Shown: positions 51,591-60,581 of the stretch, in pieces
How positions within the stretch are numbered: position 1 is the first letter of the stretch
Layout of the letters: every line of letters starts with the position of its first letter
NCBI GenBank assembly: GCA_019638625.1
Contig: JAHBTK010000003.1
Span: 124,001 to 188,000, forward strand
Length of the DNA stretch: 64,000 nucleotides
DNA from: Chitinophagaceae bacterium
GTDB lineage: Bacteria > Bacteroidota > Bacteroidia > Chitinophagales > Chitinophagaceae
Reading direction: 5' to 3'
Translations under genes and position numbers: made by a program
Notes under the pieces: generated by a model
Told to the model about the DNA's origin: nothing
The model's input: the letters and a program-made list of their open reading frames with translations, nothing else
Database searches by the model: none

Positions 51591-53960
51591 TTATTCTTTC
51601 ATCATTTCGGTAGCCACCCTGATAAAGTCCTCGCTGTTGGGTTTGCTGAAGTAGTCTCCGTCTGATCCGTAAGCCGGGCGGTTGGCTTCGGCGGTAATGG
51701 TGCGGGGAGCCACATCCAGCCAGCGGTATCCGTTTTGTTCTTCCATCACTTTGCTGAACATATAAGCCGCGGCGCCGCCGGGTACATCTTCATCAGCAAA
51801 AATGATGCGGTTGGTTTTCTTGAGAGACTCTACAATAGTATGGTTGATATCAAAGGGCAATAGCGTTTGTACATCTATTACCTCGCAATCTATGTTCAAC
51901 TGGCTCAATATTGCCGCTGCTTCCAATGCTACCCTCAGGGTGGCACCATATGACACAATGGTAATGTCCTGCCCTTCCCGTACAATTTCCGGTACGCCCA
52001 GGGCTATTTTAAAATCCGCCAGGTTATCAGGCAGCTTTTCTTTCAGCCGGTAGGCATTCAGGCATTCCACCATAATGGCCGGATCGTTCACTTCCAGCAG
52101 CGTATTATACATACCGGCCGCCTGCACCATGTTGCGCGGCACGCATACGTGAAAACCGCGCAGGGAATTGATGATCATACCCATTGGCGAACCGCTGTGC
52201 CATATACCTTCCAGCCGGTGTCCCCTCGTTCTCACAATAAGCGGGCAACTTTGCCTGCCTCCGGTTCTGTAGTGCAGGGAAGCCACATCATCGCTCAGGG
52301 GCTCGAGACCGTATAATAAATAGTCTACATATTGTATTTCCGCTATCGGACGCAGCCCCCTCATCGCCAGTCCTATTCCCTGCCCGATAATGGTAAGTTC
52401 CCTGATACCCGTATCAAAAATGCGCTGTGAGCCATGCTTCTGCTGCAACCCGGCAAAGCCCTGGTTTACGTCGCCAATCAATCCCATGTCTTCACCAAAA
52501 GCGAATACCCTGGGGTTATGAGCAAATAACGCGTCAAAGTATTTGTTCAGTACCTGGTAGCCATTCAGCAATGGCGCATTGTCCTCGTAGGTTGCAGGCA
52601 CCGGCTGTACGTTTTTCAGGCTTTTAACGCCTTCGTTGTATAAATGAGTGGTATAGGCTTTTTTACATTCAGCCTGCAGTTGGTTATACCAGGCTTCAGT
52701 TTCGGGAGAGTTCCCAAAATAAACACCGGTGGACAGGGCTTTCAGCACATCCTTACGGGTAGGTTCCCTGTTGCTCTGCAACGTCTTAACAGCGTTGGCA
52801 ATCTGCCCGGTTGGGTCCGGTATGTTCTGAAGCAGCCCGATGCTTTTTGTTACCAGTTCCTTTATCGGTTGTATGTATTCATTCCATGCCTGGTTGCGAC
52901 TTTCCCGAACAAACTGCTTGGCTCTTGCTTCAATACCGTTCAGCTCCTCTTCATCCGACAACGCATTGGCGATGATCCATTCCTTCATTTTCCGGTTGCA
53001 GTCCCATTCCCGCTCCCATTCCAGCCGCTCCTGCGATTTGTACCGTTCATGGCTGCCGGAGGTAGAATGTCCCTGTGGCTGGGTAGCTTCTTCCACATGA
53101 AAAACTGCCGGTATGTGGGTGTCCCGGATCTTTTGAATGGCGTGTTCAAATATTTCGCACATGCCGGCATAGTCCCAGCATTTTACGCGGTAAATATCTA
53201 TCCCGTTGGTATGTTCCTGTTTTTGAAAACCTTTCAGGGCTTTTGATACAGACCCCTTGGTGATCTGTTCTTCCGAGGAAACGGATATGCCATAGCCGTC
53301 GTCCCAAACGAATATAGCCAAAGGGATCTGCAGTACTGAAGCCGCGTTGACGGCTTCCCAAAAATGACCTTCCGCCACGGAAGCGTCGCCGATCGTGCAA
53401 AAACATACTTCATTGCCGTTATTGGACATGCCGGTGAACTGCTTCGCCTGTTCTACTTCGCGAAAAACTTTTGAGGCGAAAGCCAGGCCTACGGCCCGGG
53501 GCATTTGCGCCGCGGTAGGAGCAATGCTGCTGGTTATATTCTTATGGTTTACCTGGTCGAGGAAATCGCCGTCCGGTCCCATCATCGCGGAGGCGAAATG
53601 GGCATTCATCTGCCTGCCCGCGCTATGGGGCTCCAGTTCAGCGTCAGGGTTGGCATATAACTGCGAAAAAAACTCTTCTATAGTGGCTGTTCCGGTTGCA
53701 AAGGCGATGGTCTGGTCCCGATAGTATCCGGCATAAAAGTCGCCGGGCCGGAAAAACTTGGACAATGCCACCTGGGGCACTTCCTTTCCATCCCCGAATA
53801 TTCCGAATTTCGCCTTACCTGTGAGCACTTCTTTTCGACCCAGCAAACTGGCTTCCCGGCTTTCGCAGGCAAGCCGGTAATCGTTCAACACCTCCTCCCG
53901 AAAACGATCGTAAGAAAGCTTCTCTTCTGATATGGCGTCGTAGGATATGTTTTGCTCCAT
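51591..53960 (-). CDS. Fused alpha/beta E1 subunit of a 2-oxoacid dehydrogenase
   Basis: The 789-residue protein joins an E1-alpha half (about 1-350; thiamine diphosphate motif GDASVAEGHFWEAVN..) and an E1-beta half (about 450-785; FGEDMGLIGDVNQGF, PIAEIQYVDYLLYGLEPL). The ATG at 53958-53960 was chosen for MEQNISYDAISEEK; an upstream frame adds unrelated residues. Such fusions serve pyruvate or branched-chain oxoacid dehydrogenases in Bacteroidota; E2 and E3 are not in the window. It is divergent from efp. Confidence 0.93.
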   Translation of the reverse strand: MEQNISYDAISEEKLSYDRFREEVLNDYRLACESREASLLGRKEVLTGKAKFGIFGDGKEVPQVALSKFFRPGDFYAGYYRDQTIAFATGTATIEEFFSQLYANPDAELEPHSAGRQMNAHFASAMMGPDGDFLDQVNHKNITSSIAPTAAQMPRAVGLAFASKVFREVEQAKQFTGMSNNGNEVCFCTIGDASVAEGHFWEAVNAASVLQIPLAIFVWDDGYGISVSSEEQITKGSVSKALKGFQKQEHTNGIDIYRVKCWDYAGMCEIFEHAIQKIRDTHIPAVFHVEEATQPQGHSTSGSHERYKSQERLEWEREWDCNRKMKEWIIANALSDEEELNGIEARAKQFVRESRNQAWNEYIQPIKELVTKSIGLLQNIPDPTGQIANAVKTLQSNREPTRKDVLKALSTGVYFGNSPETEAWYNQLQAECKKAYTTHLYNEGVKSLKNVQPVPATYEDNAPLLNGYQVLNKYFDALFAHNPRVFAFGEDMGLIGDVNQGFAGLQQKHGSQRIFDTGIRELTIIGQGIGLAMRGLRPIAEIQYVDYLLYGLEPLSDDVASLHYRTGGRQSCPLIVRTRGHRLEGIWHSGSPMGMIINSLRGFHVCVPRNMVQAAGMYNTLLEVNDPAIMVECLNAYRLKEKLPDNLADFKIALGVPEIVREGQDITIVSYGATLRVALEAAAILSQLNIDCEVIDVQTLLPFDINHTIVESLKKTNRIIFADEDVPGGAAAYMFSKVMEEQNGYRWLDVAPRTITAEANRPAYGSDGDYFSKPNSEDFIRVATEMMKE

Positions 53961-54042
53961 ACCGGCAAAAATACCCGAAAAATTTTTAAATGATAGTTTC
54001 TGTTTAAGGGGCGGAAAATAGCGGATTCGCTGCAAAAACTTT

Positions 54043-54050
54043 TATATTTG
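54043..54050 (+). promoter_or_regulatory. Probable -7 box of efp
   Basis: TATATTTG matches TAnnTTTG and lies 25 bases before the efp ATG, in the same sequence setting (TTATATTTGCGCC) as the lpxC-fabZ promoter. A clear -33 TTTG is not seen at the expected distance. Confidence 0.45.
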
Positions 54051-54074
54051 CGCCACTTATTACAATAAAATCAT

Positions 54075-54641
54075 ATGGCAAATACATCAGATATCAGTCG
54101 TGGTATGATCCTTAAGCTGGATGGCGCCCTTTATAGTGTGGTGGAGTTCGGGGAGAACAAAACCGCCAGAGCTGCCGCCAAGGTATGGGCAAAGCTAAAA
54201 GGGGTTGACAACAATCGTAGTATAGAGAAAACATGGAACTCCGGCGACACCATTTACCCGGTAAGAGTGGAAAAGAAAAGCTTCCAGTTCTTATATAAGG
54301 ACGATACCGGGTACAACTTCATGGATAACGAAACTTTTGAACAGATAGCCCTGCAGGAGCAACTGGTAGATGCGCCCCAGTTTTTGAAGGAAGGGCAGGA
54401 AGTGGGCGTACTGATCAATACGGAGACCGAACAGGCTATGAGCGTGGAACTGCCTGATAAAATAGTGGTATTGGTTACTTATAGCGAACCCGGGATAAAA
54501 GGCGATACTGCTACCCGTACCCTGAAAGCGGCGACGGTTGAAACGGGTGCTACCGTAATGGTTCCCCTGTTTGTAGACGAAGGCGAACTGATCCGCATCA
54601 ATACCAAAACCGGGGAGTACGTAGAAAGAGTAAAAGGATAA
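54075..54641 (+). CDS. efp: Elongation factor P with arginine at the modification site
   Basis: The 188-residue protein is a full three-domain EF-P, which relieves ribosome stalling at proline runs. In the domain I loop, where Escherichia EF-P has a lysyl-modified Lys34, the sequence is ENKTARAAAKVWAKLK, so Arg32 is at the tip. This lines up residue for residue with the NKSGRNAAVV loop of EF-P proteins that are rhamnosylated by EarP. Domain II/III signatures (EPGIKGDTATRTLKAA, EGELIRINTKTGEYVERV) are normal. No earP-like gene is in the window. Confidence 0.97.
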   Translation: MANTSDISRGMILKLDGALYSVVEFGENKTARAAAKVWAKLKGVDNNRSIEKTWNSGDTIYPVRVEKKSFQFLYKDDTGYNFMDNETFEQIALQEQLVDAPQFLKEGQEVGVLINTETEQAMSVELPDKIVVLVTYSEPGIKGDTATRTLKAATVETGATVMVPLFVDEGELIRINTKTGEYVERVKG

Positions 54642-54650
54642 TCTCCGACA

Positions 54651-54679
54651 GGTTTCCAACCTTCGGAAGGTTGGAAACC
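54651..54679. repeat. Intergenic inverted repeat, family C, copy 1
   Basis: GGTTTCCAACCTT (54651-54663) and AAGGTTGGAAACC (54667-54679) form a perfect 13-bp stem around CGG. It lies 10 bases after the efp stop codon. Without a T-run it is not a classic terminator. A shorter relative (CCAAC..GTTGG) is at 55132-55152. Confidence 0.65.
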
Positions 54680-54727
54680 CTGCGATATTCGCAAACTTGT
54701 CCTAACTTCAGGCAGCAAGCATCTGCC

Positions 54728-55125
54728 ATGAACCTTCATAAATTCACCAACACGATAGTTTTTGCCGTTGCAGCGTTAGTAGTGGTTTTTGCTTTTTTGT
54801 TGTAAAGTTTGTCAATACCCCCGCCCTACCACCCGTCGCAACCATGGTGCTGAACGTGGACTCCATCAGGGGACAGGTGCTTTTCCGGGCAGATTGCAGC
54901 ATGTGTCATCCGTCAAAAGCACGTTTACATTATAACCTGGAGGGCGTGGTGGATCGCCCCGGGGAGCCCTACCTGAAAAGGTACCTTACAAAACAAGATT
55001 CCCTGCTGGCAGCTAAAGATCCCTATGCGACAACCTTAATAGAGGTATATAATGGCGTAAGAGGCAATCACCGGTTCCCGTATTCAGATGATGAGTTGAA
55101 TTATATTATTGCCTACCTGCGGTAA
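54728..55125 (+). pseudogene. Membrane-anchored cytochrome c with a frameshift in a T tract
   Basis: A 25-codon frame from the ATG at 54728 encodes a membrane anchor (MNLHKFTNTIVFAVAALVVV) and stops at a TAA at 54803-54805, right after a run of six T. The following frame, from about 54791 to 55125, encodes a c-type cytochrome domain: heme motif Cys-Ser-Met-Cys-His (CSMCH) at residues 18-22 counted from the ATG at 54844. Adding one T would fuse them into an anchored cytochrome. As given, the ATG at 54844 product (93 residues) would lack any export signal. The C-terminal part RGNHRFPYSDDEL lacks the usual Met ligand. Sequence error, slippage or real loss cannot be told apart. Confidence 0.7.
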
Positions 55126-55131
55126 AGGGAT

Positions 55132-55152
55132 TCCAACTTTTGGAAGGTTGGA
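55132..55152. repeat. Intergenic inverted repeat, family C, diverged copy 2
   Basis: TCCAACTTTTGGAAGGTTGGA resembles the core of the repeat at 54651-54679 (TCCAACCTTCGGAAGGTTGGA) with two changes. It lies just after the stop of the cytochrome frame, so the two copies bracket that gene. Confidence 0.5.
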
Positions 55153-55258
55153 CTGAATTATCCAACCGGCAGCCGGGTTTATATGGCAGAAATAAACAGA
55201 ATTTATTGTAACTTTTTGTGTCTTCCTTTGACCAATAATGATGTATAATCCTCTTTTT

Positions 55259-56353
55259 ATGGCGAACAGAAGAAACTGGCTTAAGCAAATGGGGCTCGCT
55301 TCCCTGGGATTAGGGTTTTCAGGGTTCAAAGCAGCCGAATCCGGGGAATTAATACCAATGGAACCACCCGGAAAACCTATCCGGTTAATAGCTAATGAAA
55401 ATCCTTACGGACCTTCACCATTCGCTCGCAAGGCGATGGCAGATGCTGTGGGGCTAAGCAACCGTTATAATGGGGAGCTGACAACGGATCTGATAAAAGG
55501 GATAGCCCGGCAACACCAATTACTTCCCGAAAATATACTGGTAGGTGCCGGCTCCACCCAGATCCTGGATTGGGTGGCACTGTATGCTTCATTGCAGAAA
55601 GGAAGTTGTGTGGTACCGCAACCTAGTTTTGACTACTGGTCCTATTGTTCGGAGAAAAACGGGTTGCGGAAAATCGGTGTGCCGCTGACGCAGGAAAAAG
55701 CAATTGATTTGCAGGCCGTATTAGCCGCAATACAACCTGATACCCGGCTTATCTATATATGCAACCCCAACAATCCTACCGGCACTCAATGTCATCATGA
55801 TACGCTGGTTGCCTTTCTTGAAGAAGCGACTAAAAAGGCTTTGGTGTTGGTGGATGAAGCCTATATGGAATTTACGGATCAGCCATCTGTATGCCACATG
55901 GTGATAAACAACAAAAACCTGGTGATAGCCAAAACTTTTTCAAAGGTATATGGTCTTGCCGGTGCCCGTGTCGGCTATGCCCTTGCGCACCCCGATATGA
56001 TTCAGCAACTGAGTGACCTTAGTTCCTGGCCAAACGGAAATCATAGTGTTGTGTCAACAGCGGCAGCTATAGCAGCGCTGAAAGATGAGGAGTTTGTGAA
56101 GAAAACAGTTCAGCTCAACCAGCAAAACCGTCAATTCACCATTGCTGCGCTTGAAAAAATAAACCTTCGCTGTATTGCTTCCCATACCAACTTTATTTAC
56201 TTTTCCCTGGCCAACTATAACGGAGACTTTTTTGAACGATTGAAAGCCGGTAATATCCTTGGTACGGGAATTTTCGAAAAGGATGGCAAGTGGTCGCGGA
56301 TTACCATTGGAACAAAACAGGAGATGGAGCAGTTCATAAAAGCGGTTTCGTAG
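55259..56353 (+). CDS. Tat-exported HisC-like aminotransferase
   Basis: The 364-residue protein is a class I/II PLP aminotransferase of the histidinol-phosphate type: NENPYGPS, PNNPTGT, Asp199 (LVLVDEAYME) and the PLP-binding Lys229 (KTFSKVYGLAGARVGY). Unusually it opens with a twin-arginine signal (NRRNWLKQMGLASLGLGFSG), from the ATG at 55259. Export implies folding with PLP in the cytoplasm before transport, which is what the Tat route allows. A periplasmic aminotransferase of unknown substrate is the best description; a mis-set start is the alternative. Confidence 0.85.
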   Translation: MANRRNWLKQMGLASLGLGFSGFKAAESGELIPMEPPGKPIRLIANENPYGPSPFARKAMADAVGLSNRYNGELTTDLIKGIARQHQLLPENILVGAGSTQILDWVALYASLQKGSCVVPQPSFDYWSYCSEKNGLRKIGVPLTQEKAIDLQAVLAAIQPDTRLIYICNPNNPTGTQCHHDTLVAFLEEATKKALVLVDEAYMEFTDQPSVCHMVINNKNLVIAKTFSKVYGLAGARVGYALAHPDMIQQLSDLSSWPNGNHSVVSTAAAIAALKDEEFVKKTVQLNQQNRQFTIAALEKINLRCIASHTNFIYFSLANYNGDFFERLKAGNILGTGIFEKDGKWSRITIGTKQEMEQFIKAVS

Positions 56354-56359
56354 TCTTGT

Positions 56360-57232
56360 TCATATATTCCAATATGCTTTTCTGTAAGCAGAGGGTGTTT
56401 GCGCTGATATTCTTGTAAATATCCTGTTGAAATAGGAAATGTTGGGCAGTCCTACCAGGTTGGCAATCTCCTGCAACGAATGATTGGTAGTGGTAAGCAG
56501 CAATTGCGCCCTTTCTATTCGTTTGTTTTGTATATAATCCAGCGGGCGCATCATCACCTGCTCCCTGAATATCCTGGAAAAATAATCGGGGTTGAGATGA
56601 CACCAGGCTGCCAGTTGCTGTACGGTTAAATTACCTGCGAGGTGTTCGCTGATATAGTACAATACATCATCAATTCTTTTCGAATTAACCGGTTTGATTC
56701 GTGAAGGGGTACTTTCTTCCTGTATAAAGCCGCTCAGCAATATTTTGAGGATTCCCTGGGTTTCAACCAGTACCCTGGGTGCTATATTGTCATTGAGCTC
56801 CAGCAGCTTTTGTGTAAAAGCGCGGTTGTCGTAGGTTTTAGGATCGCTTTTTTCGATGGCGCGATGCGGGTTAATTTCCAGCAACCGCTCAAAGAGCTGA
56901 TAGTCCAGCGCGGATGCCGGCCGCTCATACGCAAACTCCTGCATACTGTAAACAGATAGCCCGTTACCTACGTCTTCCAGGAAATGAACATAACACTGTC
57001 GCATAGAGCTGTCGCAGGTATAACGGCTATAACTAAACGCCGGTATCAGGTAAAGGAACCCTTTTTGTAAATGAAACTGCCGTTGGTGATGATACACTTT
57101 CCCGCCGCCATCTTCCACCAGGTACAACCGCGTAAACGGGCTGATCACATTGTCGTAGTTCCATTGGTCATCCAGGTCTACCCTGGCAGTATTCAGCAGG
57201 CTCAGGTTCAGGTCCTGTAAGGATTTGTTCAT
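56360..57232 (-). CDS. AraC-family transcriptional regulator
   Basis: The 290-residue protein has a cupin-like sensor part (about 1-170; GGKVYHHQRQFHLQKGFLYLIP) and a C-terminal AraC DNA-binding domain (about 190-285) with two helix-turn-helix units: LTVQQLAAWCHLNPDYFSRIFRE and HSLQEIANLVGLPNISYFNRIF. The sensor part is typical of sugar-responsive regulators. It is divergent from the DUF1553/DUF1501 operon with about 145 AT-rich bases between the start codons and is the likely regulator of it. It is convergent with the aminotransferase gene, 6 bases apart. Confidence 0.93.
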   Translation of the reverse strand: MNKSLQDLNLSLLNTARVDLDDQWNYDNVISPFTRLYLVEDGGGKVYHHQRQFHLQKGFLYLIPAFSYSRYTCDSSMRQCYVHFLEDVGNGLSVYSMQEFAYERPASALDYQLFERLLEINPHRAIEKSDPKTYDNRAFTQKLLELNDNIAPRVLVETQGILKILLSGFIQEESTPSRIKPVNSKRIDDVLYYISEHLAGNLTVQQLAAWCHLNPDYFSRIFREQVMMRPLDYIQNKRIERAQLLLTTTNHSLQEIANLVGLPNISYFNRIFTRISAQTPSAYRKAYWNI

Positions 57233-57376
57233 AATTGCCTATGACTGTTTTCCCTTTTTATACATGTTTTAGATAAAATTACAGCAAAAAAAGTCGGAAA
57301 TGTACAAGAAACTATCAAGTTTATATAAGTCATTGTAAGCAAATAATTATAATTTTAAGGCAGATTGCCAAATGAT

Positions 57377-60300
57377 ATGATGTACCGGTTGATCCTCCTT
57401 TTTTCCCTTGGACTATACGTTTCCTGTTCTCCTTCTCTTCCGGAAGAAGTAGAAGCGGTATATGGTTCGCTTCCTGATAAAATTGATTTCAATACGGATG
57501 TAAAACCCATTTTGTCAGACAAATGTTTTGCCTGTCACGGACCCGACAAGGGGAGCCTGAAAGCAGGGTTGCGTTTGGATATCGCCGAAGCGGCTTATGC
57601 GGTTTTACCGGAAACTCCCGGGAAAAAAGCGATCGTGCCCGGTAGTCTTTCCCGCAGTGAGGTTTTTCACCGCATCATTTCCACCGACCCGGAATATCTG
57701 ATGCCGGAACCTGAATCTCACCTCAGTTTGTCGGCGTATGAAAAAGCGGTACTGATAAAATGGATGAAAGAAGGCGCGGTATACAAACCGCATTGGGCTT
57801 TTATTAAACCCGAAAAACCAAAAGTGCCGAAGGTGAGCAATGGTTCTCCGGCTATCAACCCGATCGACAACTTTGTATTGCATAAGCTGGCGTCAAAAAA
57901 ATGGAGCCTGTCGCCCGAAGCAGACAAAGAAATATTACTGCGCCGGCTAAGCCTCGATCTCACCGGGCTTCCGCCCACCCTGGCAGAACTGGATGCATTC
58001 ATCAACGACAATTCCCCGGATGCCTACGAAAAGCAGGTAGACCGGTTAATGGCATCGCCACACTACGGGGAGAAAATGGCGGTGGACTGGCTGGATGCGG
58101 CACGGTTTGCAGATTCGCATGGTTATACCGTAGACCGTATCAGGGATATGTCGCCCTGGCGCGACTGGGTGATCAAAGCATTCAATACCAATCTTCCCTA
58201 CAGCGACTTTATTACCTGGCAGTTGGCCGGCGACCTGCTGCCCAACCCTACAAGGGAGCAACTGACCGCTACCGCCTTTAACCGGAATCACCAGCAAAAC
58301 GGGGAAGGCGGCATCGTGGAAGAGGAATTTAAAGTGGAATACGTATCTGACCGAACCAATACCACCGCAGAAGCTTTCATGGCGCTGACGGCCAGTTGCG
58401 CTAAATGCCATGACCATAAATATGATCCTGTTTCGCAGAAAGAATATTTTCAGCTCTACAGCTTTTTCAATAATGTAAAAGAAGCCGGGCAGATATCATG
58501 GGACGATGCCATGCCGGTGCCCACCCTGGTACTGACCACTACCGAACAGGATGAGATCATTGCTGCCCTTACAAAAAAAGTGGCGGAAAAAGAAAAGGAA
58601 CTGATCGTTGTAGTACAATCGCCGGATGAAAACTTTGACCGGTGGCTGCAATCGGGCGACTATAAAAAAATAGGCACACAAAAATACCCCCGGAACCTGG
58701 CAGCGCACTATCCCTTAAAAGGCGATGTCCGCAACGCGGTAACCCGGGAAGAAGCCACGCTGGCACGGGAGAGCAACGGTGGGGAAAAACCGGTGTTTAC
58801 CCAAACAGAGAAAGGAACTTCCCTGCTGCTGGATGGCGATGTATGGCTGAATATGAAAAACACGGCCATGTATAACCGAACCGACCCTTTCTCCGTCGGC
58901 GTATGGGTCAACATTCCGCAGGAGCTCTCGAATGGCGTAATATTCCACCGCTGCAACTCCACCCTGTTGTATAATTACCGCGGATTCTGCCTGAACGTAA
59001 AAGATGATAAGCTGGAATTGAAAATGGCGCATACCGCTCCCTATAACGCTATTATAGAGTTTACCAAAGACGATGTGATCAAAGGAGAATGGATACAGCT
59101 TACGCTCACCTACGACGGCTCCGGTAAGGCCAGCGGACTGAAAGTGTATATGAACGGGAAGGAGATGGAGACGGACACAGACCAGGATAACCTGTACAAG
59201 GATATTATTCTGTGGGTAAACCCGCAAAGCCTGCAACTGGGCGCCTGGAGCCGTGGCAAGGGACTGACCGGCGCAAAAGCCAATGATGTGCTGGTGTTTG
59301 ACCGCGAACTGACACCCCTGGAAGTACAGCAGTTGTACCAGCCGGGTAAGTTCGGCGCGATTGCAGGGAAACGGGTACAGGACCTGTCAGCAGCAGAGAA
59401 AGAACTGCTGAAGCAATACTATTTTTCCAATATCGCTGCGGAAAGCAGGAAGATAAGGGAAGAATTAAAAGACATACGGTCATCCTTAAACGACACGACG
59501 GAAAAAATACCGGAACTGATGGTCATGCAGGAAACACCTGAGCCCGTGCCGGCCTACCTGCTGGACAGGGGCGACTATACTTCCCCGACAGAGCGGGTGT
59601 ACCCGGATGTTCCGGCAAGCATCCTGCCCATGCCCGGGGAACTGCCCCGGAACCGTTTGGGCCTGGCGCAATGGCTGCTGCATCCTGATCACCCACTGAC
59701 CGCGAGGGTAGCGGTTAACCGTTACTGGCAACTGTTCTTTGGTAAAGGATTGGTAAGAACCGCCGAAGATTTCGGCAACCAGGGCGAAATGCCCTCCCAC
59801 CCCGAGCTCCTGGACTGGCTGGCCGTATCCTTCCGGGAAAACGACTGGAATGTAAAGGCCCTGGTGAAAATGATGGTGATGAGCGCCACTTACCGGCAAA
59901 GCTCTGTAGCCAACCCCGAAATAATAGAAGCGGACCCCGAGAATATTTTATTGGCCCGGTCCTCACCGTCAAGGCTAACGGCAGAAATGGTACGCGACAA
60001 CGCCCTGTTCGCCAGCGGCCTGCTCAATACAACCATTGGCGGCAAAAGCACTTACCCCTACCAACCCGAAGACTTGTGGCGAATGAACGGATCGAATTAC
60101 AAACAGGATACAGGCGTCCTGGTATACCGGAGAGGAATGTACACCATCTGGCGACGCTCTATCCCCAATCCCACACAGGCTACATTTGATGTAGGCATCC
60201 GCACCAGTTGTATCGTAAGGCGGCAAAAAACAAATACACCCCTGCAGGCGCTCATCACGCTCAACGACCCTACCTATGTGGAAGCCGCCAAAGTGCTGGG

Positions 60301-60577
60301 AGAAGAAATGACCAGGGCGGGCAATACCGAAAAAGCGATCACCTCCACCTTCAGGAAACTGACGGGACGTAAGCCCGATAACAAAGAGCTGGATCTGCTG
60401 ACCGAATTGTACAACAGGGAAGTAAAAAAATTTGAACAGCAGCCGGGCAAAACAAAAGGCTGGCTTTCCCTCGGGCAATATGTTATTGATAAAACACTGC
60501 CCCGGCACGAGGTAGCCGCCCATGCCGTAGTAGCCAGCACTATTATAAATACCGATGCCAGCATCACAAAACGATAA
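57377..60577 (+). CDS. Lipoprotein with planctomycete-type cytochrome, DUF1549, LamG and DUF1553 domains
   Basis: The 1066-residue protein, from the ATG at 57377, has a lipoprotein signal (LYVSC, Cys17). The domains are, in order: a cytochrome c-type domain with heme motif Cys50-Cys53-His54 (CFACH), DUF1549 (about 160-370) with a second motif Cys341-Cys344-His345 (CAKCHDHKYDP), a LamG/concanavalin-like insert (about 440-650) and DUF1553 (about 770-1040). This set is common in Planctomycetes and some Bacteroidota, in polysaccharide-related gene sets, but the reaction is unknown. The LamG part suggests carbohydrate binding. It is the first gene of the operon running to the window end. Confidence 0.9.
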   Translation: MMYRLILLFSLGLYVSCSPSLPEEVEAVYGSLPDKIDFNTDVKPILSDKCFACHGPDKGSLKAGLRLDIAEAAYAVLPETPGKKAIVPGSLSRSEVFHRIISTDPEYLMPEPESHLSLSAYEKAVLIKWMKEGAVYKPHWAFIKPEKPKVPKVSNGSPAINPIDNFVLHKLASKKWSLSPEADKEILLRRLSLDLTGLPPTLAELDAFINDNSPDAYEKQVDRLMASPHYGEKMAVDWLDAARFADSHGYTVDRIRDMSPWRDWVIKAFNTNLPYSDFITWQLAGDLLPNPTREQLTATAFNRNHQQNGEGGIVEEEFKVEYVSDRTNTTAEAFMALTASCAKCHDHKYDPVSQKEYFQLYSFFNNVKEAGQISWDDAMPVPTLVLTTTEQDEIIAALTKKVAEKEKELIVVVQSPDENFDRWLQSGDYKKIGTQKYPRNLAAHYPLKGDVRNAVTREEATLARESNGGEKPVFTQTEKGTSLLLDGDVWLNMKNTAMYNRTDPFSVGVWVNIPQELSNGVIFHRCNSTLLYNYRGFCLNVKDDKLELKMAHTAPYNAIIEFTKDDVIKGEWIQLTLTYDGSGKASGLKVYMNGKEMETDTDQDNLYKDIILWVNPQSLQLGAWSRGKGLTGAKANDVLVFDRELTPLEVQQLYQPGKFGAIAGKRVQDLSAAEKELLKQYYFSNIAAESRKIREELKDIRSSLNDTTEKIPELMVMQETPEPVPAYLLDRGDYTSPTERVYPDVPASILPMPGELPRNRLGLAQWLLHPDHPLTARVAVNRYWQLFFGKGLVRTAEDFGNQGEMPSHPELLDWLAVSFRENDWNVKALVKMMVMSATYRQSSVANPEIIEADPENILLARSSPSRLTAEMVRDNALFASGLLNTTIGGKSTYPYQPEDLWRMNGSNYKQDTGVLVYRRGMYTIWRRSIPNPTQATFDVGIRTSCIVRRQKTNTPLQALITLNDPTYVEAAKVLGEEMTRAGNTEKAITSTFRKLTGRKPDNKELDLLTELYNREVKKFEQQPGKTKGWLSLGQYVIDKTLPRHEVAAHAVVASTIINTDASITKR

Positions 60578-60581
60578 TTGT

